Assembly (NCBI RefSeq): GCF_013620795.1
Contig: NZ_LGLW01000007.1
Coordinates: 1-64,000, forward strand
From: Pseudomonas sp. Q2-TVG4-2
GTDB lineage: Bacteria > Pseudomonadota > Gammaproteobacteria > Pseudomonadales > Pseudomonadaceae
DNA length: 64,000 nt
Direction: 5' to 3'
The notes under the pieces were generated by a model. It searched no databases. It had not been told where the DNA came from and saw only the letters and a list, made by a program, of their open reading frames with translations. The translations under genes were made by a program, and so were the position numbers. Every line of letters starts with the position of its first letter. The first letter of the stretch is position 1. This document shows, one piece after another, positions 37,260 to 46,481 of this stretch.

Positions 37260-38441
37260 ATGGCTTGGAATGAGCCGGGTGGCAACTCGAACAACCAGGA
37301 TCCCTGGGGTAGCGGTGGCGGTGGTCGTCGCGGTGGTGGCGATCAGAAGGGTCCGCCGGACCTGGATGAGGCTTTCCGAAAATTACAGGACAGCCTCAAC
37401 GGCATGTTCGGCGGCAAAAAGCGTAGCGGCGGGTCGTCAGGTGGTGGTGCCGGACGGCGCGGCGGGTTCGGGCTGCTCTGGATCGGCCTGGTGCTGCTGC
37501 TCGCCGTCTGGCTGTTCAACGCGATCTATATCGTCGATGAGCAGGAGCAGGCCGTGGTGTTGCGCTTCGGCAAGTATCACGAAACCGTAGGGCCGGGTTT
37601 GAATATATATTTCCCGCCGTTCGATCGTAAGTTCCAGGCCAATGTCACTCGTGAGCGCTCCTACAGCAAGCAGGGGCAAATGCTTACCGAAGACGAGAAC
37701 ATCATCGAAGTGCCATTGACGGTGCAGTACAAGATCAGCGATCTGCAGGCCTTCGTGCTCAACGTCGATGATCCGGAAGCGTCGTTGCAGCACGCGACCG
37801 ATAGTGCGGTGCGTCATGTGGTGGGCTCGACCGCCATGGATCAGGTGCTGACCGAAGGGCGTGAAGCTATGGCTGGTGAGGTCAAGGAGCGCCTGCAGCG
37901 TTTCCTCGACAACTACGGCACCGGCATCATCGTCACCCAGGTCAACCTTCAGAGTGCGGCAGCGCCACGCGAAGTGCAGGAAGCCTTCGATGACGTGATC
38001 CGTGCTCGTGAAGACGAGCAGCGCGAGAAGAATCAGGCCGAGTCTTATGCCAATGGGGTCATCCCCGAGGCGCGCGGCCAGGCTCAGCGCATGTTGGAGG
38101 AGGCAAGCGGCTACCGCGATGCGGTGATTTCACGGGCTCAGGGTGAGGCGGACCGCTTCTCCAAGCTGGTTGCCGAGTACCGAAAGGCACCTGACGTGAC
38201 GCGTGAACGCCTGTACATGGAAACCATGCAGGAAGTGATGAGCAATACCAGCAAGGTCCTCGTGACTGGCGAGAAGGGGCAGAACAACCTGCTCTATCTA
38301 CCGCTGGACAAGATGATTAACAGCCGTGGCGCTGCTTCCGAGCGGTCTGCGGCGGCATCCGCGTCGGGCTCCTCGACTCAGACTACGCGGTTGCCTCCTG
38401 AGCTGGATCCGCGCGAAGTGCGTACAAGGGAGGTCCGCTGA
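37260..38441 (+). CDS. hflK: HflK, membrane regulator of FtsH protease
   Basis: HflK and HflC form a large cage around FtsH in the inner membrane. The 393-residue protein starts MAWNEPGGNSNNQDPWG behind GGAGAGCGCT. Residues 1-65 are Gly/Asp-rich and cytoplasmic. A single membrane helix follows (FGLLWIGLVLLLAVWLF, about 67-88), then an SPFH/band 7 domain and a long helical region ending in an Ala/Ser-rich tail. The hflK stop and hflC start share one base (TGATG). Confidence 0.95.
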   Translation: MAWNEPGGNSNNQDPWGSGGGGRRGGGDQKGPPDLDEAFRKLQDSLNGMFGGKKRSGGSSGGGAGRRGGFGLLWIGLVLLLAVWLFNAIYIVDEQEQAVVLRFGKYHETVGPGLNIYFPPFDRKFQANVTRERSYSKQGQMLTEDENIIEVPLTVQYKISDLQAFVLNVDDPEASLQHATDSAVRHVVGSTAMDQVLTEGREAMAGEVKERLQRFLDNYGTGIIVTQVNLQSAAAPREVQEAFDDVIRAREDEQREKNQAESYANGVIPEARGQAQRMLEEASGYRDAVISRAQGEADRFSKLVAEYRKAPDVTRERLYMETMQEVMSNTSKVLVTGEKGQNNLLYLPLDKMINSRGAASERSAAASASGSSTQTTRLPPELDPREVRTREVR

Positions 38442-39313
38442 TGAGCAATAAGTCCCTGACCGCCCTGATTGTGGGTGTAGTGCTGGCGATCGTGTTGTGG
38501 AATAGCTTCTACATTGTCTCGCAGACAGAGCGTGCGGTAATGCTGCGCTTCGGTCGTATCGTCGAGCCGGACGTGAAGCCGGGTCTTCATTTGAAGATTC
38601 CTTACGTGAACAGCGTGCGCAAGTTCGATGCCCGTCTGATGACGCTCGATACCACCACGTCGCGGTTCCTGACGTTGGAAAAGAAAGCCTTGATGGTCGA
38701 CTCCTATGCCAAATGGCGTGTGGATGATGCCGAGCGTTTCTATACTGCGACCTCAGGTATGAAGCAGATTGCAGATGAGCGCCTTGCGCGTCGTCTGGAG
38801 GCTGCACTGCGAGATCAGTTCGGTAAGCGAACCCTGCACGAATCCGTGTCAGGTCAGCGCGACGAGCTGATGAGTCTGGTGACCAACAGCTTGAATCGGG
38901 CAGCGCAGCAGGAGCTCGGTATCGAAGTGGTCGATGTTCGTGTCAAGGGCATTGATCTTCCTCGCGAGGTGAATCGCAGCGTGTTCGAGCGTATGAGCTC
39001 CGAGCGTGAGCGAGAAGCGCGTGAGCACCGGGCGAAAGGTAAGGAATTGGCCGAGGGTATCCGTGCCGATGCTGATCGTCAGCGTCGTGTGCTGCTGGCT
39101 GAGGCGTTCCGGGAGGCCGAGGAGCTGCGCGGTGATGGTGATGCGCAGGCGGCGGCGATCTATGCTGGGGCGTACGGCCAGGATCGGGAGTTCTATTCCT
39201 TCCATCGCAGCTTGCAGGCCTATCGCGAGAGCTTTGCCAACAAGGAAGATGTGCTGGTGCTGGATCCGAATAGCGACTTCTTCCGTTATCTGGAATCCTC
39301 GACAGCGCAGTGA
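38441..39313 (+). CDS. hflC: HflC, membrane regulator of FtsH protease
   Basis: This is the 290-residue partner of HflK. It has one N-terminal membrane helix (residues 7-25), an SPFH domain beginning SFYIVSQTERAVMLRFGRIVE, and a helical C-terminal half with charged EREREAREHRAKGKELAEGIRA-type coiled repeats near 185-215. The C-terminus DFFRYLESS is the family ending. In E. coli and P. aeruginosa a small DUF2065 gene comes next, but it is not seen here. Confidence 0.96.
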   Translation: MSNKSLTALIVGVVLAIVLWNSFYIVSQTERAVMLRFGRIVEPDVKPGLHLKIPYVNSVRKFDARLMTLDTTTSRFLTLEKKALMVDSYAKWRVDDAERFYTATSGMKQIADERLARRLEAALRDQFGKRTLHESVSGQRDELMSLVTNSLNRAAQQELGIEVVDVRVKGIDLPREVNRSVFERMSSEREREAREHRAKGKELAEGIRADADRQRRVLLAEAFREAEELRGDGDAQAAAIYAGAYGQDREFYSFHRSLQAYRESFANKEDVLVLDPNSDFFRYLESSTAQ

Positions 39314-39385
39314 TCGCAAGGGCCATCCGGCCGGACGATGTCGTCCGCCGGGTGACCCGTTGGCGAAACATTGCTATGATCCGCG

Positions 39386-39409
39386 AGCCGGGGAAAACCC
39401 GGCTTTTTT
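39386..39409 (+). terminator. rho-independent terminator after hflC
   Basis: AGCCGGG/CCCGGCT stem with a short GAAAA loop and TTTTTT. It begins 73 bp after the hflC stop and separates hflKC from hisZ-purA. Confidence 0.85.
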
Positions 39410-39593
39410 GCGTCTGTGTCCCAGTGGGTCGCAGACGGATCCGGGCATGGCCAGCCATGCTGATCCCCTTTCAGGGCATGGCGTTGTCGCCATGGTTCGA
39501 ACACAATCGCACGCGACCGGTGGGCGGCTCAGGCTGTGGCCCCGGTGTTCGTCTGCTTGACTAGGCTTGCCGTATCGAGAGGTGATTGGCGAA

Positions 39594-40781
39594 ATGGCAA
39601 CGGTAGACCGCTGGCTTCTGCCAGATGGCATCGAAGAGGTGCTGCCGCCCGAGGCGGCGCGTATCGAGACCGCACGACGTCGCGTGCTGGATCTGTTCCA
39701 GCGCTGGGGCTATGAGTTGGTCATTACCCCTCACGTGGAGTTTCTCGAGTCGCTGCTCACCGGTGCGGGGCAGGACCTTGATCTCAAGACTTTCAAAGTC
39801 ATCGATCCGTTGTCGGGCAGGCAGATGGGCTTGCGTGCGGATATCACTCCACAGGTCGCGCGCGTGGACGCCCACACCTTGCGCCGGGAAGGCCCCAGTC
39901 GGCTCTGCTACGCCGGTAGCGTGTTGCATGCCAAGCCCCAGGCGCTCGCCACTTCGCGCAGCCCGATTCAACTCGGTGCGGAGCTTTACGGTGACAGCAG
40001 CATCTCCAGCGACCTTGAGGTGATCAGTCTGATGCTGGAAACCCTCGGTCTGGCCGATGTGCCTGAAGTGCACATGGACCTCGGGCATGTGGGTATCTAT
40101 CGCGGGTTGGCGCAGGCGGCGGGCCTGTCCGGAGATGCCGAGCAGCGGCTGTTCGATGCCTTGCAGCGTAAGGCAATGGATGAGATTTTCGCTTTGACAA
40201 CCAACGTCGAGCCGGCGCTGGCGGGCATGCTGCGCGCGCTGGCGAGGCTTTGCGGCGGGCGCGAGACGCTGGATGCGGCGCGTACGGCGCTTGCCGGTGC
40301 GCCTGCCGCGGTACTCGAATCGCTTGAAGACCTGGTCCATATTGCCAGTCAGCTGGCAGCACGGTACCCGCAGCTGCCGCTGTATTTCGATCTGGGTGAA
40401 TTGCGCGGTTATCACTATCACACCGGTGTCGTATTCGCGGTGTTCGTGCCGGGCGTTGGGCAATCAATTGCCCAGGGCGGTCGTTATGACGACATTGGTG
40501 CGGATTTTGGCCGGGCGCGCCCGGCGACCGGCTTTTCGACGGACCTGAAAACCCTGGTCAGCCTTGGTAATGCCCAGCTTGTGGCTCCCGTCGTCGGTGT
40601 CTGGGCGCCGTATAGCACCGATCCTGCGTTATGGCAGGCGGTATGCCGGCTGCGTGAGCGGGGCGAGCGTGTGGTGCAGGCCCTGGAGGGGCAGCAGAGC
40701 GATGCGGCACTAAGCGTTGGCTGCGACCGGCAGTTGCTTCTGCAAGAAGGTTCCTGGGCCGTAACGCCACTGGCCCGCTGA
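39594..40781 (+). CDS. hisZ: ATP phosphoribosyltransferase regulatory subunit HisZ
   Basis: HisZ is a histidyl-tRNA synthetase-like protein that lacks aminoacylation and regulates the short HisG. The 395-residue product starts [21 protein letters not shown]. Class II synthetase folds are seen in [13 protein letters not shown] near residue 84 and in [19 protein letters not shown] residues near 272. The anticodon-binding domain is reduced. It is followed by purA at 87 bp, the usual Pseudomonas arrangement. A promoter must lie in the 184 bp after the hflC terminator but was not identified. Confidence 0.94.
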   Translation: MATVDRWLLPDGIEEVLPPEAARIETARRRVLDLFQRWGYELVITPHVEFLESLLTGAGQDLDLKTFKVIDPLSGRQMGLRADITPQVARVDAHTLRREGPSRLCYAGSVLHAKPQALATSRSPIQLGAELYGDSSISSDLEVISLMLETLGLADVPEVHMDLGHVGIYRGLAQAAGLSGDAEQRLFDALQRKAMDEIFALTTNVEPALAGMLRALARLCGGRETLDAARTALAGAPAAVLESLEDLVHIASQLAARYPQLPLYFDLGELRGYHYHTGVVFAVFVPGVGQSIAQGGRYDDIGADFGRARPATGFSTDLKTLVSLGNAQLVAPVVGVWAPYSTDPALWQAVCRLRERGERVVQALEGQQSDAALSVGCDRQLLLQEGSWAVTPLAR

Positions 40782-42164
<1,383 letters not shown>

Positions 42165-42183
42165 TTATCACGGCAAAGAAATG

Positions 42184-42205
42184 GACCGCCTTCGGGCGGT
42201 CTTTT
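42184..42205 (+). terminator. rho-independent terminator of purA
   Basis: GACCGCC/GGCGGTC stem, TTCG tetraloop and TTTT, 20 bp after the purA stop codon. Confidence 0.9.
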
Positions 42206-42317
42206 CGTTCTGGCTGAGTGCTGAGTGGCAGGCTGAGCGGGCCGAAATGCAGTGGTGCATGAATCTAAACGTCCAGTTAACCAGTGCTGCCGGGCCACTT
42301 CTTTGCGGGCGGAAACG

Positions 42318-42346
42318 AAAAAACCGAGCCAGTGGCTCGGTTTTTT
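42318..42346. terminator. bidirectional terminator at the end of the tRNA-Leu array
   Basis: CCGAGCC/GGCTCGG with an AGT loop, six A before and six T after. It ends the tRNA array transcribed leftwards and can back up the purA terminator. Confidence 0.9.
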
Positions 42347-42354
42347 CTGAAGAG

Positions 42355-42441
42355 TGGTGCCCAGGAGAAGACTCGAACTTCCACGATGTTGCCATCGCTA
42401 GGACCTGAACCTAGTGCGTCTACCAATTCCGCCACCTGGGC
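42355..42441 (-). tRNA. tRNA-Leu (anticodon CAG), copy 3
   Basis: On the minus strand an 87-base cloverleaf has the acceptor stem GCCCAGG/CCTGGGC, an encoded CCA, and D-loop AATTGGTAGAC. The anticodon stem is CTAGG/CCTAG with loop TTCAGGT (anticodon CAG), the long class II variable arm CGATGGCAACATCG, and the T-loop TTCGAGT. It decodes CUG, the main leucine codon in GC-rich genomes. It is identical to the two copies upstream. Confidence 0.97.
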
Positions 42442-42544
42442 ACATTGCGATGATTGCTCATCGGCTTCTGTCGATTGCTGGTCGAGGCCGACAAACCTCG
42501 CGTCTATGAGACTCTCGCCATTGGCAAGAACCTCATCAAGTAAA

Positions 42545-42631
42545 TGGTGCCCAGGAGAAGACTCGAACTTCCACGATGTTGCCATCGCTAGGACCTGAAC
42601 CTAGTGCGTCTACCAATTCCGCCACCTGGGC
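42545..42631 (-). tRNA. tRNA-Leu (anticodon CAG), copy 2
   Basis: Identical in sequence to the neighbouring copies; same acceptor stem, CAG anticodon, long variable arm and encoded CCA. It is expected to be processed from one polycistronic transcript. Confidence 0.97.
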
Positions 42632-42734
42632 ACATTGCGATGATTGCTCATCGGCTTCTGTCGATTGCTGGTCGAGGCCGACAAACCTCGCGTCTATGAG
42701 ACTCTCGCCATTGGCAAGAACCTCATCAAGTAAA

Positions 42735-42821
42735 TGGTGCCCAGGAGAAGACTCGAACTTCCACGATGTTGCCATCGCTAGGACCTGAACCTAGTGCGTC
42801 TACCAATTCCGCCACCTGGGC
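42735..42821 (-). tRNA. tRNA-Leu (anticodon CAG), copy 1, promoter-proximal
   Basis: This is the first tRNA transcribed, 10 bp from a predicted sigma-70 -10 box. Sequence is identical to the other two. The upstream flank differs from the repeat spacer, marking the repeat boundary. Confidence 0.97.
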
Positions 42822-42831
42822 ACTGCAAACG

Positions 42832-42859
42832 ATGATACTTCGTCGTTTCCGTGTTACAA
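42832..42859 (-). promoter_or_regulatory. sigma-70 promoter of the tRNA-Leu array
   Basis: On the minus strand TTGTAA (42859-42854) and TATCAT (42837-42832) are 16 bp apart, just upstream of the first tRNA. Confidence 0.65.
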
Positions 42860-43026
42860 CGTCTACCAGACATTGTGGGCGCGAACTATACGGGCGGGGT
42901 TACGCCTTGTAAAGCCCAGCAAAGGAAAAATTAATTCGCTCGAAAGCTGCCGTCGGCACGCGTTTCGCGCTTCAATAGATATAGGGCGTTCTGCCTCTAT
43001 AAATGAATGAAAGGTGACATCTCTTA

Positions 43027-45552
43027 ATGGCCGATTGGCAATCCCTCGACCCCGAGGCCGCACGTGAAGCGGAAAAGTACGAAAACCCCATCCCCAGCCG
43101 CGAGCTGATTATCAAGCACCTGAGCGAGCGTGGCTCGCCAGCGGCGCGTGAGCAGCTGGTGGAAGAGTTCGGATTATCCTCCGAAGACGATATCGAAGCT
43201 CTGCGCCGCCGTTTGCGCGCGATGGAGCGTGACGGTCAGCTGATCTATACCCGGCGCGGCACCTATGCCCCGGTGGACAAGCTGGATCTGGTTTGCGGTC
43301 GTGTCAGTGGCCACCGCGACGGTTTTGGCTTTCTGATCCCCGATGATCGCAGCGACGACCTGTTCCTGAGTCCTGCGCAGATGCGTCTGGTATTCGATGG
43401 TGACCGTTGCCTGGCCCGTGTGGCCGGGCTCGATCGCCGCGGTCGCCGCGAAGGGGCCATCGTCGAAGTGATCAGTCGTGCCCATGAAACAATCGTTGGC
43501 CGCTATCAGGAAGAAAGCGGAATCGGTTTCGTTATGGCCGACAACCCCAAGATTCAGCAGGAAGTCCTGGTGACGCCAGGGCGCTCCATGGATGCCAAGC
43601 CGGGGCAGTTCGTCGAGATCAAGATCACCCATTGGCCGACTCAGCGCTTTCAGCCTCAGGGCGATGTGGTCGAGGTGATAGGCAACTACATGGCGCCGGG
43701 TATGGAAATCGACGTCGCCCTGCGCAGCTTCGATATACCTCATGTCTGGCCTGATGCGGTTAAGCGTGAGGCGGCCAAGCTCAAGCCGGAAGTGGAGGAG
43801 AGAGACAAGCAGAAACGCGTCGATCTTCGCCATCTGCCCTTCGTCACCATTGACGGCGAAGATGCGCGGGACTTCGACGATGCGGTCTATTGCGAGAAGC
43901 TCAGCGGCTGGAAACTTTTCTCTGGTGGCTTCCGCCTGTACGTCGCGATCGCCGACGTCTCGCATTACGTCAAGGTCGGTTCAGCACTGGATCAGGAGGC
44001 CGAGTTGCGAGGCACCTCGGTGTACTTCCCTGAGCGCGTCGTGCCGATGCTGCCGGAGGAACTGTCGAATGGCCTCTGCTCGTTGAATCCGCACGTCGAC
44101 CGTCTGGCCATGGTATGTGAAATTACCCTGAACAAATCGGGGAAGATGACGGACTACCAGTTCTACGAAGCTGTCATTCACTCCCATGCACGGCTGACCT
44201 ACAACAAGGTCAGCAGCATGCTGGAGGAGCCATCTTCGGCCGAAGGCAAGCGCCTGATCGGTGAATATGGGGAGGTGTTGCCGCACCTCAAGCAGCTGTA
44301 TGCGCTATATAAAGTGCTGCTCAAGGGGCGTCATAGCCGGGGTGCGATCGACTTTGAAACCCAGGAAACACGCATCGTCTTCGGTGCCGAGCGCAAGATC
44401 GCGGCGATCAAACCCACCGAGCGCAACGACGCTCACAAGCTGATCGAGGAATGCATGCTGTGCGCCAACGTGGCCACCGCACGCTTCCTTCAGGATCATG
44501 ATATTCCGGGCCTGTATCGCGTCCACGACGGCCCACCACTCGAGCGCCAGGAGAAGTTGCGGGCGTTTCTAGGCGAGCTGGGGCTGACTCTGCATAAAGG
44601 CAAGGAAGGGCCGACGCCGAAGGATTATCAGGCGCTCCTCGAGCGTATCCAAGGGCGTCCGGATTTCCATGTGATTCAGACGGTGATGCTTCGATCGCTC
44701 AGTCAGGCGGTCTATAGTCCCGATAATAACGGTCACTTCGGTCTGAATTACGAGGCGTACGCACACTTCACCTCACCGATCCGCCGCTACCCAGATCTGC
44801 TGATTCATCGCGCAATCCGCAGCATCATCCGCTCGCGCCGGGATACGTCCCATGTGCGTCGTGAGGGTGCGACCAGCATGCCCAAGGCGCGCATCTATCC
44901 GTATGACGAGGCGAAGCTGGAGCAGTTGGGCGAGCAATGCTCGATGACCGAGCGGCGTGCCGACGAAGCGACCCGCGACGTGGTGAACTGGCTTAAATGC
45001 GAGTTCATGAAAGATCGGGTTGGCGAAAGCTTTCCGGGCGTCATCACGGCAGTCACCGGGTTCGGCCTGTTCGTCGAGCTGACCGATATCTATGTCGAGG
45101 GTCTGGTCCACGTGACCGCCATGCCCGGCGATTACTATCACTTCGATCCGCTGCATCATCGCCTTTCGGGGGAGCGCAGTGGGCGCAGCTTCCGTCTCGG
45201 CGACAGCGTTGAGGTGCGGGTCATGCGCGTCGATCTCGACGAGCGCAAGATCGACTTCGAACTGATTAGCGGCGGCAGCAAGACCGGCACCGCTGAGCGC
45301 AGCTCAGCGGATGGCCGGGGCGCGCGTAAGGATGGACGCAGCAAAAAGGCGGATGCGTCATCCCCCAAGGCGCGGGAATCCGTCAGCCCTGAGGTGCGCA
45401 AAAGCCGCGAGATGAAAAAGGCTCTGCTTGGCGATGCCAAGGGGGACAAGTCGGCGAAAGGTAAACCCAAGCGCAGCTCCTCGAAGTCAAAAGCCAAACC
45501 ATCCAGCACGCCGGACGGCAGTGCGCCACGCAAGCGCAAGGCCAAGTCATGA
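43027..45552 (+). CDS. rnr: ribonuclease R
   Basis: RNase R is a processive 3'-5' exonuclease that degrades structured RNA. The 841-residue protein has an N-terminal winged helix (about 20-85), two cold-shock domains, and an RNB catalytic domain with the metal ligands in DGEDARDFDDAVY near residue 277. An S1 domain lies at about 655-740 (GVITAVTGFGLFVELTDIYVEGL), and a Lys/Ser-rich basic tail runs to residue 841. The frame starts at an ATG at 43027. Its stop overlaps rlmB by ATGA. Confidence 0.96.
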   Translation: MADWQSLDPEAAREAEKYENPIPSRELIIKHLSERGSPAAREQLVEEFGLSSEDDIEALRRRLRAMERDGQLIYTRRGTYAPVDKLDLVCGRVSGHRDGFGFLIPDDRSDDLFLSPAQMRLVFDGDRCLARVAGLDRRGRREGAIVEVISRAHETIVGRYQEESGIGFVMADNPKIQQEVLVTPGRSMDAKPGQFVEIKITHWPTQRFQPQGDVVEVIGNYMAPGMEIDVALRSFDIPHVWPDAVKREAAKLKPEVEERDKQKRVDLRHLPFVTIDGEDARDFDDAVYCEKLSGWKLFSGGFRLYVAIADVSHYVKVGSALDQEAELRGTSVYFPERVVPMLPEELSNGLCSLNPHVDRLAMVCEITLNKSGKMTDYQFYEAVIHSHARLTYNKVSSMLEEPSSAEGKRLIGEYGEVLPHLKQLYALYKVLLKGRHSRGAIDFETQETRIVFGAERKIAAIKPTERNDAHKLIEECMLCANVATARFLQDHDIPGLYRVHDGPPLERQEKLRAFLGELGLTLHKGKEGPTPKDYQALLERIQGRPDFHVIQTVMLRSLSQAVYSPDNNGHFGLNYEAYAHFTSPIRRYPDLLIHRAIRSIIRSRRDTSHVRREGATSMPKARIYPYDEAKLEQLGEQCSMTERRADEATRDVVNWLKCEFMKDRVGESFPGVITAVTGFGLFVELTDIYVEGLVHVTAMPGDYYHFDPLHHRLSGERSGRSFRLGDSVEVRVMRVDLDERKIDFELISGGSKTGTAERSSADGRGARKDGRSKKADASSPKARESVSPEVRKSREMKKALLGDAKGDKSAKGKPKRSSSKSKAKPSSTPDGSAPRKRKAKS

Positions 45553-46301
45553 GTGATTTGGAAAAAATATACGGCCTACACGCCGTAGAGGCCTTGCTTC
45601 GCCATCATCCGAAGCGGGTCAAGCAGGTCTGGCTGGCCGAAGGGCGCGACGATCCACGCGTGCAGACGCTGATCCAGTTGGCCGCGCAATCGAAGGTGCG
45701 TATCGGCCACTGCGAACGCCGAGAAATGGATGCTTGGGTCGAAGGTGTCCATCAAGGCGTGGTGGCCGATGTCAGTCCCAGCCAGGTCTGGGGTGACGCG
45801 ATGCTTGAAGAGCTGCTGGACCGGACTGAAGGTGCGCCGTTGTTGCTCGTGCTCGATGGCGTCACGGACCCTCATAATCTGGGCGCCTGCCTGCGTACCG
45901 CCGATGCGGCTGGAGCGCTGGCGGTGATCATTCCCAAAGACAAATCTGCAACCTTGAACGCCACGGTGCGCAAGGTGGCCTGCGGTGCGGCAGAAGTCAT
46001 CCCGCTGGTGGCGGTTACAAACCTTGCGCGAACGCTGGAAAAGCTGCAGCAGCGTGGCTTATGGGTCGTCGGTACCGCTGGGGAGGCCGAGCAGGAGATC
46101 TACGACCAGGACCTCAGTGGCCCTATTGTTCTGGTGATGGGAGCGGAAGGTAAGGGCATGCGGCGCTTGACGCGCGAGCATTGTGATTTCCTGGTGAGAC
46201 TGCCAATGGCCGGGTCTGTCAGTAGCCTCAATGTGTCGGTTGCCACCGGCGTCTGTCTGTTCGAAGCGCTGCGCCAGCGTCGTTCGGGTAGGTCGGTCTA
46301 G
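45549..46301 (+). CDS. rlmB: 23S rRNA (guanosine-2251-2'-O)-methyltransferase
   Basis: RlmB methylates G2251 in the ribosomal P-loop. The 250-residue SpoU-family protein has an N-terminal substrate-binding domain and the three knotted-fold motifs: DPHNLGACLRTADAAG near residue 107, VMGAEGKGMRR near 197 and MAGSVSSLNVSVATGVCLFE near 219. It is translationally coupled to rnr. Confidence 0.97.
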   Translation: MSDLEKIYGLHAVEALLRHHPKRVKQVWLAEGRDDPRVQTLIQLAAQSKVRIGHCERREMDAWVEGVHQGVVADVSPSQVWGDAMLEELLDRTEGAPLLLVLDGVTDPHNLGACLRTADAAGALAVIIPKDKSATLNATVRKVACGAAEVIPLVAVTNLARTLEKLQQRGLWVVGTAGEAEQEIYDQDLSGPIVLVMGAEGKGMRRLTREHCDFLVRLPMAGSVSSLNVSVATGVCLFEALRQRRSGRSV

Positions 46302-46481
46302 TCGGCAAGCGGCCGCTGCAGCGCCGTCGACCCCAGCGTTACCGCCTCATTCGAAACGGATCGCCTCCGTCGCGGTCAACTGCCCATTCCTGATTTACGG
46401 CCGGCTCCGTCGGCTGTTGGTTTGCGCGTCCGGTGGTCACTCTCGATGTAGACCGCGACAGGCACGCACCATGGAGGTTGT

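Larger units (their letters stand above)
42355..42821. repeat. 190-bp perfect tandem repeat holding the tRNA-Leu genes
   Basis: The unit is one 87-bp tRNA plus a 103-bp spacer. The spacers at 42442-42544 and 42632-42734 are identical base for base, as are all three tRNAs. Exact identity in the non-functional spacer shows that the copies are recent or are kept the same by gene conversion. Confidence 0.95.

Noticed and set aside
42442-42734. A CRISPR array, suggested by the regular repeats
   Set aside because: The period is 190 bp, the repeated part contains a tRNA, and the spacers are identical rather than unique.
45300-45549. Possible frameshift at the end of rnr because of the long Lys/Ser tail
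   Set aside because: Basic low-complexity tails are normal for RNase R, and the stop overlaps rlmB cleanly.
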